Shown here piece by piece: positions 18,096 through 26,743 of a stretch of 64,000 bases of DNA. Both the position numbers and the translations under genes were made by a program. The notes beneath the pieces are model-generated. The model was not told the origin of the DNA, made no database searches, and saw only the letters and a list, made by a program, of their open reading frames with translations. Numbering within the stretch: the stretch's first letter is position 1; every line of letters starts with the position of its first letter. Source of the stretch: Paenibacillus sinopodophylli (GTDB taxonomy: Bacteria > Bacillota > Bacilli > Paenibacillales > Paenibacillaceae); NCBI RefSeq assembly GCF_005930355.1, contig NZ_VDBO01000014.1, positions 1 through 64,000 of the forward strand, given 5' to 3'.

Positions 18096-18387
18096 TTAAT
18101 TGAATCCAGTCGAAGACACAACTGGATGATTCTTAAAGACCGCGATGCCTAGAGGCTCCGCGGTCTTTACTTTTCTTGGCTCTGTTGTCGTATTAAGCTT
18201 GAGCAATCTGGCTTCGAGGGGGACGAGTAATTTAACCGGCAACCATGCAGAAATAAGGCTTGCAAAGCGTCTTGTGTCTATGTCAAAATCGATATAGTCC
18301 TTATGGTTTCTTTTGCGAGTCTGGCAACGAGTTTTGAAGAGTCCGCGTACCATTTCGTCGTGGGTGCAGCTCTCATCACTCGTTTTT
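18096..18387 (-). pseudogene. Possible frameshifted small gene remnant
   Basis: An 85-codon minus-strand frame ends at 18096. A second frame starting at ATG 18385-18387 reads KWYADSSKLVARLAKETI before stopping, and its natural continuation seems to be YIDFDIDTRRFASLISAWL in the first frame, one shift away. The composition of the joined product is protein-like. No family was recognised and the ribosome site is poor. A terminator hairpin falls inside. This may be chance. Confidence 0.2.
18135..18174. terminator. Terminator after the AraC-lipoprotein gene
   Basis: Perfect 10-bp stem AAAGACCGCG (18135-18144) with 18159-18168, a 14-nt loop, then TTTACTTTTCTT. It is 78 bp after the stop codon. Confidence 0.65.
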
Positions 18388-18537
18388 TCTTTGTTTACTT
18401 GCCATAGGGCATGAACTGAAAGTAGCTTCGCTCATTTTAATTCCTAATCATTGGGATAAAATGCAAAATATTTGTTTTTATTATAGAATAGATAAAAAGT
18501 ACATAGAGAGTTTTATGAGCTGGGGGATGAACGAGAA

Positions 18538-19791
18538 TTGTATTGCCATCATTGCGGAAAGAAGAGCGCAGCCGATGCTATTTATTGCAGCCAGTGCGGA
18601 AGGCGAATTTCGCCTGATCAGCATGCAGCAGCAGCTTCAACAGCGGAGCACACGCCGGTCATATCCGAGACGGCTGCAGCAGTAGAAGCAGGAGTAGCAG
18701 GTGCGCATATACATATACAGGCTGTTTCACGGAATGTGGGAGCTGGTGGCTCTATATGGGCATGGTTAGTACCTATTATATTGACTCTCCTAACCTCAGC
18801 CTCCGTAGTTGGCTATTATATCTATCAATCAGATATTAATGATCGTGTAATTAGGCTTCAAGCAAAAGCGAAAGAGGATGCGCTTGTCGGAAATTATACG
18901 CAAGCAGCGGCGCTTCTGAAAGAAGCGGGCGATGCCCGCCCGGGCTTTCCTTCTATTCAGAAAGATGCGGAGATCGTGGAACATGTTATGGGGATCTCTG
19001 ATATGATGTCGGGAATCGGCAAGCTGCTTGAAGAACAGAAGATAATCGACGCGGGGCATATGCTGGAGAAAGCAAGGGACGAGCTCAAGGGTCATTCGGA
19101 GCCTGTTTATGATAAGGTTAAAGCTGTATTGGGCGAATACACGGTTAAGCTGGAAGTATTGAGGCTGACGGGCGAGATGGCCGAACTTCATACCGTGGAA
19201 GAGCTTGCTGCCAAGCTTAATGGCGCTAGTTATTTAGATGGTGAAGAAGCTGCAGCAGTGAGAGTGCAGATTGTAGATAAAATAGTCGCTATTAGTATAA
19301 AGGATGCGGAGACGCTGCTGAAGAGCAAGAGCTTTAGCGCTGCTCTTGCTGTGACCGATAAAGCACTTGGGATTGCCAAGGACAATGAGAAGCTATTGAA
19401 GCTTGAGGAGCAAATTTTACAGGCCCAAAGTGATTATGAGCGTACTGAGCAGCAGCGCTTGGAGCATGCGATGCAGCAGGCCGCAGCAGAGGAATTGAAA
19501 AATCAGACGGCGGCGGTAGAGGTTGTACACATTGATTCTACATTTGATGAATTTGGTGATCTGAACATTGAGGCTGAGCTGAGAAATGCCGCTACTCGCC
19601 CGATCTATGCAATAACGGTGAAATTTACTGTAACTGATGCACAAGGCAATGTGGTTGGCACGGGTACAGCGGAAGATAAAGAAGCTTATGTAGCGCCTGG
19701 CGAGACCTTGCGTATATTCAGTACCATCTATGGCGTTATAGATGAGAATACGACCGTAGTCGTTGACCATGCGACTTGGTATTTGGATTAG
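18538..19791 (+). CDS. Zinc-ribbon membrane protein with C-terminal FxLYD-like domain
   Basis: 417 residues. An N-terminal zinc ribbon (CHHC at 3-6 and CSQC at 17-20), a linker, one membrane segment at about 76-97, a helical extracellular region that reads like tetratricopeptide-type helices (about 105-300), and a C-terminal beta domain of FxLYD type (VEVVHIDSTFDEFGDLNIEA onward). The only in-frame start after a stop at 18493 is TTG 18538, with a weak ribosome site. It ends 12 nt before a trypsin-like protease gene, and the pair looks like an operon. Similar zinc-ribbon membrane proteins are often linked to envelope stress, but the function here is unknown. Confidence 0.82.
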   Translation: MYCHHCGKKSAADAIYCSQCGRRISPDQHAAAASTAEHTPVISETAAAVEAGVAGAHIHIQAVSRNVGAGGSIWAWLVPIILTLLTSASVVGYYIYQSDINDRVIRLQAKAKEDALVGNYTQAAALLKEAGDARPGFPSIQKDAEIVEHVMGISDMMSGIGKLLEEQKIIDAGHMLEKARDELKGHSEPVYDKVKAVLGEYTVKLEVLRLTGEMAELHTVEELAAKLNGASYLDGEEAAAVRVQIVDKIVAISIKDAETLLKSKSFSAALAVTDKALGIAKDNEKLLKLEEQILQAQSDYERTEQQRLEHAMQQAAAEELKNQTAAVEVVHIDSTFDEFGDLNIEAELRNAATRPIYAITVKFTVTDAQGNVVGTGTAEDKEAYVAPGETLRIFSTIYGVIDENTTVVVDHATWYLD

Positions 19792-19803
19792 GGAGACAAT
19801 GCA

Positions 19804-20922
19804 ATGAGTAAAAGAGTATGGTTTAGTGCGATCGCTTCAACCCTTGTTGTATGCGGGGGAATGGCAGCTGCATTAGCCGTCCATGTCGAAGTGCCAAGCC
19901 AGCTAACTGGAAAGCCGCTACTTGCGCTTGCGGAAGAGCAGAAATCGAAGACGCTGAAGGACATTATATTTGAGACACAGAAGCTAGTTGTCATGATCGA
20001 GACAGAGCAGGGGAGTCAGGGCTCTGGCTTTCTCTATAATCTGGAGGGCGATTTGATAACGAATGCACATGTTGTGGCAGGGTCACGCGGGGTGAAGATT
20101 AAGATGGCAGACGCCCGCGAGCTGACTGGCGAGGTCATCGGTATCAGTAGCGAAACGGATATCGCTGTTGTACGTGTACCTGCGCTTTCCGGCACGGAGC
20201 CGCTGCAGCTTTTGCGACAAGAGAAAGCGGAGGTCGGTGATGAGGTGCTGGCTGTGGGCAGTCCGCTAGGTTTTCAAAACACGGTAACTACAGGCATCAT
20301 AAGCGGACTCGGCAGAAGCTTCGAGATTGAACCCTACTTGTATTCCGATTTATATCAGATTTCAGCACCAATCGCTCCAGGAAACAGCGGCGGACCGCTG
20401 GTGAATCAGAAAACCGGCGAGGTGCTTGGCATTAATTCGGCTGGGTACGAGCAGGGATCGATCGGCTTCAGTATTCCAATTGCCAATGTCATTGAGCTTG
20501 CTGAAAGCTGGTCGAAGGAGCCGATGGCGGAGCTTCCGGAGCTTGAAGTAGCGGATGAAACAGTCAATATGGAGAGCGAATCGAAGGTGGAGGAGTTTGC
20601 CGGCTATCTCGTTACCCATTTCTACGATAGCTTGAACAATGCGGATTATGTGTATGCCTACTCGCTGCTTGGAGGGAATTGGAAGTCCGGCACAAGCTAC
20701 GAGAAGTTTCGAGAAGGCTATTTGGGCACATTGAATGTCGTCATCGATGATATGCATGTGAAGGAGAGCAGAGAAGACAAAGCGACGGTTATTGCCGTTA
20801 TATCGGTAGATGAGCGCGTGAATGGCAAGTATGTGCTCAGCAAATATCAGGTAACTTATGAAGTAGGATATGAGAATGATCAATTAAAGCTGGTGAGCGG
20901 CAAAGGGAAGGCCATCAAATAA
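19804..20922 (+). CDS. Membrane-anchored trypsin-like serine protease
   Basis: 372 residues: N-terminal signal anchor (WFSAIASTLVVCGGMAAALAV), then a trypsin/HtrA-type protease domain with the triad in ITNAHVVAG, SETDIAVVRV and APGNSGGPLV. After about residue 240 there is no PDZ domain; instead a separate domain of about 110 residues (FAGYLVTHFYDSLNNADYVY onward) resembles an NTF2-like fold. The protease is therefore HtrA-like in chemistry but not in architecture. GGGAGA precedes ATG 19804. It follows the zinc-ribbon gene by 12 nt and may process or be guided by that protein; this is inference. Confidence 0.87.
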   Translation: MSKRVWFSAIASTLVVCGGMAAALAVHVEVPSQLTGKPLLALAEEQKSKTLKDIIFETQKLVVMIETEQGSQGSGFLYNLEGDLITNAHVVAGSRGVKIKMADARELTGEVIGISSETDIAVVRVPALSGTEPLQLLRQEKAEVGDEVLAVGSPLGFQNTVTTGIISGLGRSFEIEPYLYSDLYQISAPIAPGNSGGPLVNQKTGEVLGINSAGYEQGSIGFSIPIANVIELAESWSKEPMAELPELEVADETVNMESESKVEEFAGYLVTHFYDSLNNADYVYAYSLLGGNWKSGTSYEKFREGYLGTLNVVIDDMHVKESREDKATVIAVISVDERVNGKYVLSKYQVTYEVGYENDQLKLVSGKGKAIK

Positions 20923-20955
20923 TCAATTTTCCAATAGCCTAGTGGCAAAAGAAGA

Positions 20956-20997
20956 GCGAGAGTAAACCGTTCAGGGAAACGGTTTCTCTCGCTTTTT
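20956..20997 (+). terminator. Terminator after the protease gene
   Basis: Stem GCGAGAG plus AACCGTT pairs with AACGGTT plus CTCTCGC, followed by TTTTT, 33 nt after the stop. Confidence 0.85.
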
Positions 20998-21021
20998 GGC
21001 ATAGCATGCAGGGAATGTGGA

Positions 21022-21903
21022 TTAATTCTCGCTTGTGAAATCAAAGCCGTCGGACTCATCGGCGAATTCTGTTTCTTCCTCGCGCACAAGCGGATTGTAT
21101 ATGAGCACAAGAGCTACGGAATCGTTGCGCTGAACCGGGAAGCTGAGCAAGGAAGCTGGAATGACACGTCCATTCAACTGCAGCTGGTAGCTGATATTTC
21201 CGCCAATCGGTACGCCGCTGACGGAGATAATTTGTCCGTTGAAGTTGAAGCGTACCGCGCCTGTTTCCGCTAATGCTTGATAAATCGTCAGGCCTGGACG
21301 GAAGGGAACGCGATATGCTTGCGTAACGTTAGGAAATGTTCTTCCGCCGTTGATTACGACCGTTACCGATGCTTGCGGGCCTGGAGGGAATGGCCAAGGA
21401 ATCGGGAATGGTATTGGAAAAGGAAACGGCGGCCGCGGCGGAGGAAATGGCCCTGGTCCGGGAGGGAACGGCCCTGGTCCGGGAGGGAACGGTCCTGGTC
21501 CGGGAGGGAACGGCCCTGGTCCAGGAGGGAACGGCCCTGGTCCGGGAGGGAACGGCCCTGGTCCAGGAGGGAACGGCCCTGGTCCGGGAGGGAACGGCCC
21601 TGGTCCGGGAGGGAACGGCCCTGGTCCGGGAGGGAACGGCCCTGGTCCGGGAGGGAACGGTCCTGGTCCGGGAGGGAATGGCCCTGGTCCAGGAGGGAAC
21701 GGCCCTGGTCCAGGAGGGAATGGCCCTGGTCCGCCGGGACCGCCGGGTCCGAAGCCGCCGGGTCCAAAACCGCCTGGAGGCGGCGGGGGCATTATGGACC
21801 GAGGTCCGCCGCAGCCGCAGTCGCTGCTGGCGGGAGCCGATTGCTGCTGATACCCGCGCATTTGTTGTTCGTTAGTATAAGTATAGTCCATGCAGGCATT
21901 CAA
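21022..21903 (-). CDS. PGPFPPG-repeat protein with DUF4430-like C-terminal domain
   Basis: 293 residues. A short N-terminus without signal peptide (MNACMDYTYTNEQQMRGYQQ), a proline/glycine tract with 14 copies of the heptapeptide PGPFPPG, then a 110-residue domain (SVTVVINGGRTFPNVTQAY onward, with LTIYQALAETGAV and ISYQLQLNGR) that resembles DUF4430, a ubiquitin-like fold found at the end of cobalamin-binding and surface proteins. Acidic tail. Start is 7 nt after AAAGGAG. Spore-coat proteins of Bacillales often show low-complexity repeats and no signal peptide, so a coat role is possible but unproven. Confidence 0.82.
   Translation of the reverse strand: MNACMDYTYTNEQQMRGYQQQSAPASSDCGCGGPRSIMPPPPPGGFGPGGFGPGGPGGPGPFPPGPGPFPPGPGPFPPGPGPFPPGPGPFPPGPGPFPPGPGPFPPGPGPFPPGPGPFPPGPGPFPPGPGPFPPGPGPFPPGPGPFPPGPGPFPPPRPPFPFPIPFPIPWPFPPGPQASVTVVINGGRTFPNVTQAYRVPFRPGLTIYQALAETGAVRFNFNGQIISVSGVPIGGNISYQLQLNGRVIPASLLSFPVQRNDSVALVLIYNPLVREEETEFADESDGFDFTSEN
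21447..21735. repeat. 21-bp coding tandem repeat (14 copies)
   Basis: Fourteen units at exact 21-bp steps, GGCCCTGGTCCGGGAGGGAA-type, from about 21447 to 21735. Units differ at only a few positions (CCGGGA/CCAGGA, AACGGC/AACGGT/AATGGC). They encode PGPFPPG on the minus strand, and long open frames on other frames across this stretch are side effects of the repeat. Confidence 0.95.
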
Positions 21904-22036
21904 ACTCCTTTACGAAACAGATTAGGCATCTATCCTTATCTATCGTATGCGGCAACTGCCTATCCGGTGTACGCAAGAATGTGAAGGATATCAAATCCGA
22001 CTATATACGAAAGTATTCGAATGTAGTCGTAGAATA

Positions 22037-22164
22037 TAACGGTCATGAGCGCAGATTAGAGGCTAATAAAAGCAAAGTGTGGGTTCTAACGGACGACAGG
22101 AGAGCAGCTCATTATTCCAACTTTGAGCGGAGTAAACTTTTTTAATTTGCTGCTATGACCGTTA
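22037..22164. repeat. TAACGGTCAT-bounded intergenic element, copy 1
   Basis: A 128-bp stretch starts with TAACGGTCAT and ends with its exact complement ATGACCGTTA; the flanking bases are partly complementary too. CTAACGGAC lies inside. The same organisation is found at 57240-57372. No open frame. It looks like a small non-autonomous intergenic repeat. Confidence 0.55.
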
Positions 22165-22382
22165 ACAGAAAAAATGTCGTTCTTTTTTCGTCTAACCTTC
22201 CAAAATGTTCGTAAGAGAAACGTTTGCACGCTCGCGAAAGAAACCAAGTGTTAGACGAGGTTGAAATACTGCCAAAAGTAGCAAAGTTAAACGAGGTTAA
22301 TTCCTTGAGCGGATTGCAGCCGAAGCCGGATTGGGGCGTACAGAGCTTCTATTAGTAGTCGTATCAAGTGCAATAGACAAAA
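22165..22382. other. Intergenic DNA with GTTARACGA motifs
   Basis: No gene was recognised. TTAGACGAGGTT (about 22253-22264) and TTAAACGAGGTT (about 22288-22299) are near-copies, and CGTCTAACC near 22187 is the same word inverted. Probably degenerate intergenic repeat. Confidence 0.35.
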
Positions 22383-22420
22383 AAGCAGCGCCGACCTCAT
22401 GTATGAGGTCGGCGCTGCTT
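22383..22420 (-). terminator. Terminator after sodA
   Basis: A perfect 18-bp stem with a 2-nt loop (22383-22400 with 22403-22420). Read on the minus strand it runs into TTTTTTGTC. It lies 14 nt beyond the sodA stop. Confidence 0.92.
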
Positions 22421-22434
22421 CTGATGAAAGGGTA

Positions 22435-23046
22435 TTATTTCACTGCTGCTTCGTAACGTTTGCCAACTTCATCCCAGTTTACTACGTTCCAGAACGCTGC
22501 GATGTAATCAGGGCGTTTGTTTTGGTAGTTCAGGTAGTAAGCGTGCTCCCAAACATCAAGACCAAGAACTGGCGTTTCGCCTTCCATGATCGGGCTGTCT
22601 TGGTTCGGCAAGCTGTATACTTTCAATTTGCCGTTAGCTACTGCAAGGAATGCCCAGCCGCTGCCGAAACGAGTTGTTGCTGCTTTAGCGAAATCTGCTT
22701 TGAAAGCTTCGAAGCCGCCAAGCTCGCTTTCGATTGCTGCTGCAAGAGCACCAGTTGGTGCGCCGCCAGCGTTTGGAGCGATTGTTTCCCAGAACAAGCT
22801 GTGGTTAGCATGTCCGCCGCCGTTGTTGCGAACAGCAGTACGAATTGCTTCAGGTACGCTTGCAAGATCAGCGATCAATTCGTCGATTGATTTGCTTTGC
22901 AGTTCAGGAGCGGACTCCAGAGCAGCATTAAGGTTAGTCACGTATGCGTTATGGTGACGGCCGTGGTGAATTTCCATTGTAGTCGCATCGATATGCGGCT
23001 CAAGTGCGTTGTGCGCGTAAGGCAAAGCAGGTAGTTGATGTGCCAT
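22435..23046 (-). CDS. sodA: Manganese superoxide dismutase
   Basis: Cytoplasmic enzyme that converts superoxide to oxygen and peroxide. 203 residues. All metal ligands are present: His27 (EIHHGRHH), His82 (GHANHSLFW), Asp164 and His168 (DVWEHAYY). The GGGHANHSLFW and the Gly-Gln-type context favour manganese or cambialistic use. AGGAGG precedes the ATG. Single gene with its own terminator. A second, extended SOD is at 28300. Confidence 0.97.
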   Translation of the reverse strand: MAHQLPALPYAHNALEPHIDATTMEIHHGRHHNAYVTNLNAALESAPELQSKSIDELIADLASVPEAIRTAVRNNGGGHANHSLFWETIAPNAGGAPTGALAAAIESELGGFEAFKADFAKAATTRFGSGWAFLAVANGKLKVYSLPNQDSPIMEGETPVLGLDVWEHAYYLNYQNKRPDYIAAFWNVVNWDEVGKRYEAAVK

Positions 23047-23223
23047 TTTTTACAGCCTCCTAGTTATATGTAGTTATCCATGTCCATTATCCCTTATCCG
23101 ATCGAATAAATCAACATTAATGTTGCAAAAGTCGAAAGGGGAACATTGCTCAGAATAGGGTATCACCGTCCTATGGAATTTATACAAAGTAGGCGGAATG
23201 GAGGGGGTCCGTTAACATAAAAA

Positions 23224-23275
23224 ACGATTAAATGAGTGTAAGCGCTTAATATAAAGCGTTTTCATGAGATAATCG
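23224..23275. other. Imperfect hairpin with cre-like core
   Basis: Between the sodA and acetyltransferase starts, ACGATTA, ATGA and CGCTT on the left pair in order with AAGCG, TCAT and TAATCGT on the right. The left arm contains TGTAAGCGCTT (from 23237), which resembles the first part of a CcpA site. No T tract. The function is unclear; the rest of 23047-23390 shows nothing recognisable. Confidence 0.35.
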
Positions 23276-23390
23276 TGGATTTGTTTAATTTTTTTAAGGA
23301 ATATTAAAGATAGAAGCAGGATTTCGTTAAATTTTGTCGTAATATATTCTAGATGCAGTACTATGACATGGTATAGAAGGTGTAATTTTA

Positions 23391-23813
23391 ATGAATGTTC
23401 GTTCCTTCCAGCTGTCCGATTACCGACCAATTACAGCACTGCTTGAGGATGTATTGACTGAAGAGTGCTACGAACAAACGATGGAAGCTTTTGCCCGCCA
23501 ATTGTCATGGGATAGTGATTTAGTATTAGTCGCTGTCGAAAATTCCGAGATTGTGGGCATGATCATCGGTACGATTGATAATAACAAGGGTTATTACTAT
23601 CGAATTGCCGTTTCTCGTCTCCATAGGCGGAAAGGAATTGGCAAAATGCTTATCCAATCATTGCGCCAGCGCTTTGAACAACGCAATGTCACAAAGATAC
23701 TAATTACCGCGGACGAGTACAATGAGCCGGTTTTACCGCTGTATGAGTCGTTAGGCTATGCTGCCAACGATTTTATCAGATCTTTTCAGAAACTTAGCAT
23801 TGTTGCTGGTTAA
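23391..23813 (+). CDS. GNAT-family N-acetyltransferase
   Basis: 140 residues with the GNAT fold. The acetyl-CoA-binding motif A is clear (YRIAVSRLHRRKGIGKMLI with RRKGIG), and the C-terminal LYESLGYAANDFIRSF fits motif B. ATG 23391 follows GAAGGTG. Stand-alone gene. The substrate cannot be inferred from the sequence; related proteins modify small amines or the N-terminus of ribosomal proteins. Confidence 0.88.
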   Translation: MNVRSFQLSDYRPITALLEDVLTEECYEQTMEAFARQLSWDSDLVLVAVENSEIVGMIIGTIDNNKGYYYRIAVSRLHRRKGIGKMLIQSLRQRFEQRNVTKILITADEYNEPVLPLYESLGYAANDFIRSFQKLSIVAG

Positions 23814-23923
23814 CGCGAACTTTACTGCATGTATGTTGTACGCAGGGCATATCTGCATCGCCATTGCTTTTGGCGGTCAGATATGCTTTTCTTATTACTA
23901 TATACTTTTATGAGGAGAACGGG

Positions 23924-24481
23924 ATGGAACCATATCGGCACTGTGTTATCAAAAGCTTCAAACATAACGGTCACATTCACCGTACTTGGCAGCAGAATTG
24001 GCTTGTTCCGGACGAGCTGCTTGAAGAGGGGCATAAAGCGGAAGAGATGAAGGTGTTCATCAACCGCCAAACACCCATTCAAGAGTCGGATGGGAAGATA
24101 TGGATTAGCCGCGTGCCCGCCGTCTCTTTTTTTATACCTAAGCAGTGGTTCAATATTGTTGCTTTAATGGAAGAAGGAGGCGTACGCTACTACTGCAACA
24201 TTGCTTCACCTCCTTATCTGCAAGGCGATGTGCTGACCTACATTGATTACGATCTGGATGTTATTCGAACAGTGAGTGGTGAAAGAACCATTGTCGACCA
24301 GGACGAATACGAACTGCATAAAGCAACTTACCATTATCCGAAAATGGTGGATGACAAGGTGCAGGAGGGTCTTCAGGCGCTCTTGCAGCGAATGGATCGG
24401 AATCAGTCGCCTTTCGAGGATCAACTTGTTACTCGATATTATGAAGCTTGGGCGAAACGCAGTGAAGAGGTGGGCGAATGA
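23924..24481 (+). CDS. DUF402 nucleoside tri-/diphosphatase (Ntdp family)
   Basis: 185 residues that match the DUF402 proteins YgaC of B. subtilis and Ntdp of S. aureus in conserved stretches: FKHNGHIHRTW, KIWISRVPAVSFF, QWFNIVALM, YYCNIASPP and YIDYDLDV. Family members hydrolyse nucleoside tri- and diphosphates with divalent metal. GAGGAG precedes ATG 23924. The stop overlaps the next start (ATGA), so it is translationally coupled to the signal peptidase gene. Confidence 0.88.
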   Translation: MEPYRHCVIKSFKHNGHIHRTWQQNWLVPDELLEEGHKAEEMKVFINRQTPIQESDGKIWISRVPAVSFFIPKQWFNIVALMEEGGVRYYCNIASPPYLQGDVLTYIDYDLDVIRTVSGERTIVDQDEYELHKATYHYPKMVDDKVQEGLQALLQRMDRNQSPFEDQLVTRYYEAWAKRSEEVGE

Positions 24482-25104
24482 ACGTAATAGAACCGAATAA
24501 GAAGCAAGAGGCTGAGCATATGGAGGAGCTTCTAGAATCAGATGCTTCAGCCAAGCCTGATGCAGCCGCCAAGCGTCCTCGTTGGATGACGGAGACAGAG
24601 GATTGGGCGAAAACGCTGGTCATTGCTTTTTCTGTGGTACTGCTGTTGCATTTTTTCGTATTTAACCTCTCCAAGGTTGAAGGGCATTCCATGGAGCCGA
24701 CGCTGACTGAACATGAATGGCTGTTCGTGAACAAATTTATCTTCCTTGTCAGCAAGCCAAAGTTCGGAGATGTCGTTATTCTGAAGGAGCCGGACACCGG
24801 TGATGGTGAACAGAAGTATTTGGTTAAACGAATCGTTGGCACTCCAGGTGACAAGATAGAAGTACATGACCAGCGTCTGTATCGCAATGGTCAGCTCGTT
24901 GAGGAGCCGTATACCGATAGTTTAATAGAAGATATGAGCTATGGACCAGAAATTATCAATGAGGGTCATTTCTTTGTAATGGGAGACAACCGCCATTCAA
25001 GGGCCAGCTTGGACAGCAGATCATTCCACGCAGTACCCGAAGAGCTTATCCGGGGCAGAGCGGATTTCATACTGTGGCCATTCAAAGAGATAAGAGCGCT
25101 TTAA
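24478..25104 (+). CDS. lepB: Signal peptidase I
   Basis: Membrane protease that removes signal peptides from exported proteins. 208 residues: hydrophilic N-terminus, one membrane segment at about 46-63, catalytic Ser71 in EGHSMEPTL, the general-base Lys117 in YLVKRIVG, and the C-terminal box MGDNRHSRASLDSR. Ser-Lys dyad intact. Starts 4 nt before the end of the Ntdp gene and is followed after 13 nt by rnhA. Bacillales usually have several such genes. Confidence 0.95.
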   Translation: MNVIEPNKKQEAEHMEELLESDASAKPDAAAKRPRWMTETEDWAKTLVIAFSVVLLLHFFVFNLSKVEGHSMEPTLTEHEWLFVNKFIFLVSKPKFGDVVILKEPDTGDGEQKYLVKRIVGTPGDKIEVHDQRLYRNGQLVEEPYTDSLIEDMSYGPEIINEGHFFVMGDNRHSRASLDSRSFHAVPEELIRGRADFILWPFKEIRAL

Positions 25105-25117
25105 GGAGGATAGGGCT

Positions 25118-25552
25118 ATGAAGGACGTGATGATCTATACGGATGGAGCTTGCTCCGGTAACCCAGGTCCGGGCGGCTGGGGCGCAGTGCTCTTCTTTGG
25201 CGTCCATCAGAAGGAAATCTCAGGCGGAGAGAAATATACGACCAACAACCGCATGGAGATTCAGGCAGTTATTGAGGGTCTGAGCATTCTGAAGGAGCCG
25301 TGCCTGGTTAAGGTGTATAGCGATTCCGCCTATGTCGTCAACTGCTTTCAGAAAGGCTGGATTAAAGGCTGGCTGCGCAATGGGTGGAAGAACAGCAAGC
25401 AGGAGCCTGTTGAGAATCAAGAGCTCTGGAAAGCGCTTTGGGAGCTTATGAAGAAGCATAACGTTGAATATATAAAGGTAAAGGGCCATAGCGACAACGA
25501 ATGGAACAATCGCTGTGACGAACTTGCTCGTGAAGCCATTAAACGGTTATAG
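25118..25552 (+). CDS. rnhA: Ribonuclease HI
   Basis: Degrades the RNA strand of RNA-DNA hybrids. 144 residues of the E. coli-like type: YTDGACSGNPGPGGWG with Asp9, NNRMEIQAV with Glu47, YSDSAYVVN with Asp69, and the C-terminal KGHSDNEWNNRCDELA with the fourth acidic residue. The basic handle region (WLRNGWKNSK) is present. AAGGAGG at a good spacing. Only 3 nt separate it from queG. Confidence 0.96.
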   Translation: MKDVMIYTDGACSGNPGPGGWGAVLFFGVHQKEISGGEKYTTNNRMEIQAVIEGLSILKEPCLVKVYSDSAYVVNCFQKGWIKGWLRNGWKNSKQEPVENQELWKALWELMKKHNVEYIKVKGHSDNEWNNRCDELAREAIKRL

Positions 25553-25555
25553 CTG

Positions 25556-26743
25556 ATGGCTGATAAGTGGGAACAACTGAAGGTAGAGATGAAGGCGGCT
25601 GCCCAAAGCTTAGGCATCGACAAAATCGGAATTGCTTCCGCAGACCCGTTTGTATCGTTGAAACAAATCCTTTTGCGGCATCGCGAGCTTGGCCATGAGT
25701 CAGGCTTCGAAGAGCCTGACATTGAGAAGCGAACGAATCCGGCTCTATTATTTGATAACCCGCAGTCGATTATCGCGATTGCGATTGCCTATCCATCGAA
25801 GCTGAAAGACCCTCCTAAATCGGAGCCGGGGGCACGGCGGGGAATCATGTCCCGCTCGGCTTGGGGGGAAGATTATCATAAGGTGCTGCGTGACCGTTTA
25901 GCTAAGCTCGAGGCGTGGCTTCGGGAGCGTGTCCCAGAGCTGCGAGTGGAGAGTATGATTGATACAGGGGCTTTGTCAGATCGTGCGGTTGCTGAGCGTG
26001 CCGGCATTGGCTGGAGTGCGAAGAACTGCTCGATCATTTCGCCTGACCTTGGATCATGGATTTATCTGGGCGAGATGATTACGAATTTGCCGCTTGCGCC
26101 AGATGAACCGGTTACAGAAAGCTGCGGCTCCTGTACGAAATGTATTGACGCTTGTCCGACAGATGCGCTGGTTGGTCCGGGGCAACTGAATTCCAGTCGA
26201 TGTATATCCTTCGTCACGCAAACGAAAGGCATGTTATCGGACGAGTTTATGCGCAAAATTGGCAATCGCCTTTATGGCTGCGACACATGTCAGATCGTTT
26301 GTCCAGTTAATCGCGGCAAAAACTGGACGCATCATCCGGAGCTTCAGCCGGATCTGGAGCTGGTGAAGCCTTTGCTTGTCCCTATGCTGACAATCGGCAA
26401 CAAAGAGTTTCAGACGAGATATGGCCGTACCTCCTCGGCATGGCGCGGGAAGAAGCCGATTCAGCGCAATGCCGTTATCGCACTTGGCAACTTCAAGGAA
26501 ACGAGTGCAGTGCCTGATTTGATTCGTGTGCTTGAGCAAGATACGCGCCCCGTGCTGCGCGGAACGGCAGCTTGGTCGCTTGCAAGAATTGGCGGCGAAC
26601 AAGCGAAGGAGGCTTTGCTCGCAGCTGCAGGAAGGGAAAGCGATGAGGAAGCACTGCAAGCGATAGCGAATGCGCTCGAAGCGTTTGGTGGCATTTCTGA
26701 AGAGGTTCAAGTAAGCGGGGAAGCAGGCGATGCAGGTGAGTGA
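25556..26743 (+). CDS. queG: Epoxyqueuosine reductase
   Basis: Cobalamin-dependent iron-sulfur enzyme that reduces epoxyqueuosine to queuosine in tRNA. 395 residues: N-terminal SLGIDKIGIASADPF, SGFEEPDIEKRTNP, two ferredoxin clusters (CGSCTKCIDACP and CDTCQIVCPVN) at about 186-245, then C-terminal HEAT-like repeats (PDLIRVLEQDTRPVLRGTAAW). Length is normal for the long HEAT-containing form. The start places 17 residues before SLGIDKIG, as in B. subtilis. Overlaps the next gene by 14 nt. Confidence 0.95.
   Translation: MADKWEQLKVEMKAAAQSLGIDKIGIASADPFVSLKQILLRHRELGHESGFEEPDIEKRTNPALLFDNPQSIIAIAIAYPSKLKDPPKSEPGARRGIMSRSAWGEDYHKVLRDRLAKLEAWLRERVPELRVESMIDTGALSDRAVAERAGIGWSAKNCSIISPDLGSWIYLGEMITNLPLAPDEPVTESCGSCTKCIDACPTDALVGPGQLNSSRCISFVTQTKGMLSDEFMRKIGNRLYGCDTCQIVCPVNRGKNWTHHPELQPDLELVKPLLVPMLTIGNKEFQTRYGRTSSAWRGKKPIQRNAVIALGNFKETSAVPDLIRVLEQDTRPVLRGTAAWSLARIGGEQAKEALLAAAGRESDEEALQAIANALEAFGGISEEVQVSGEAGDAGE

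Noticed and set aside
21277..21984. Several long frames with WSGRERP, GGNGPGP or LPDQGRS repeats
   Set aside because: All arise because the 21-bp repeat has no stop codon in most frames; only the minus-strand PGPFPPG frame continues into a recognisable domain with a ribosome site.
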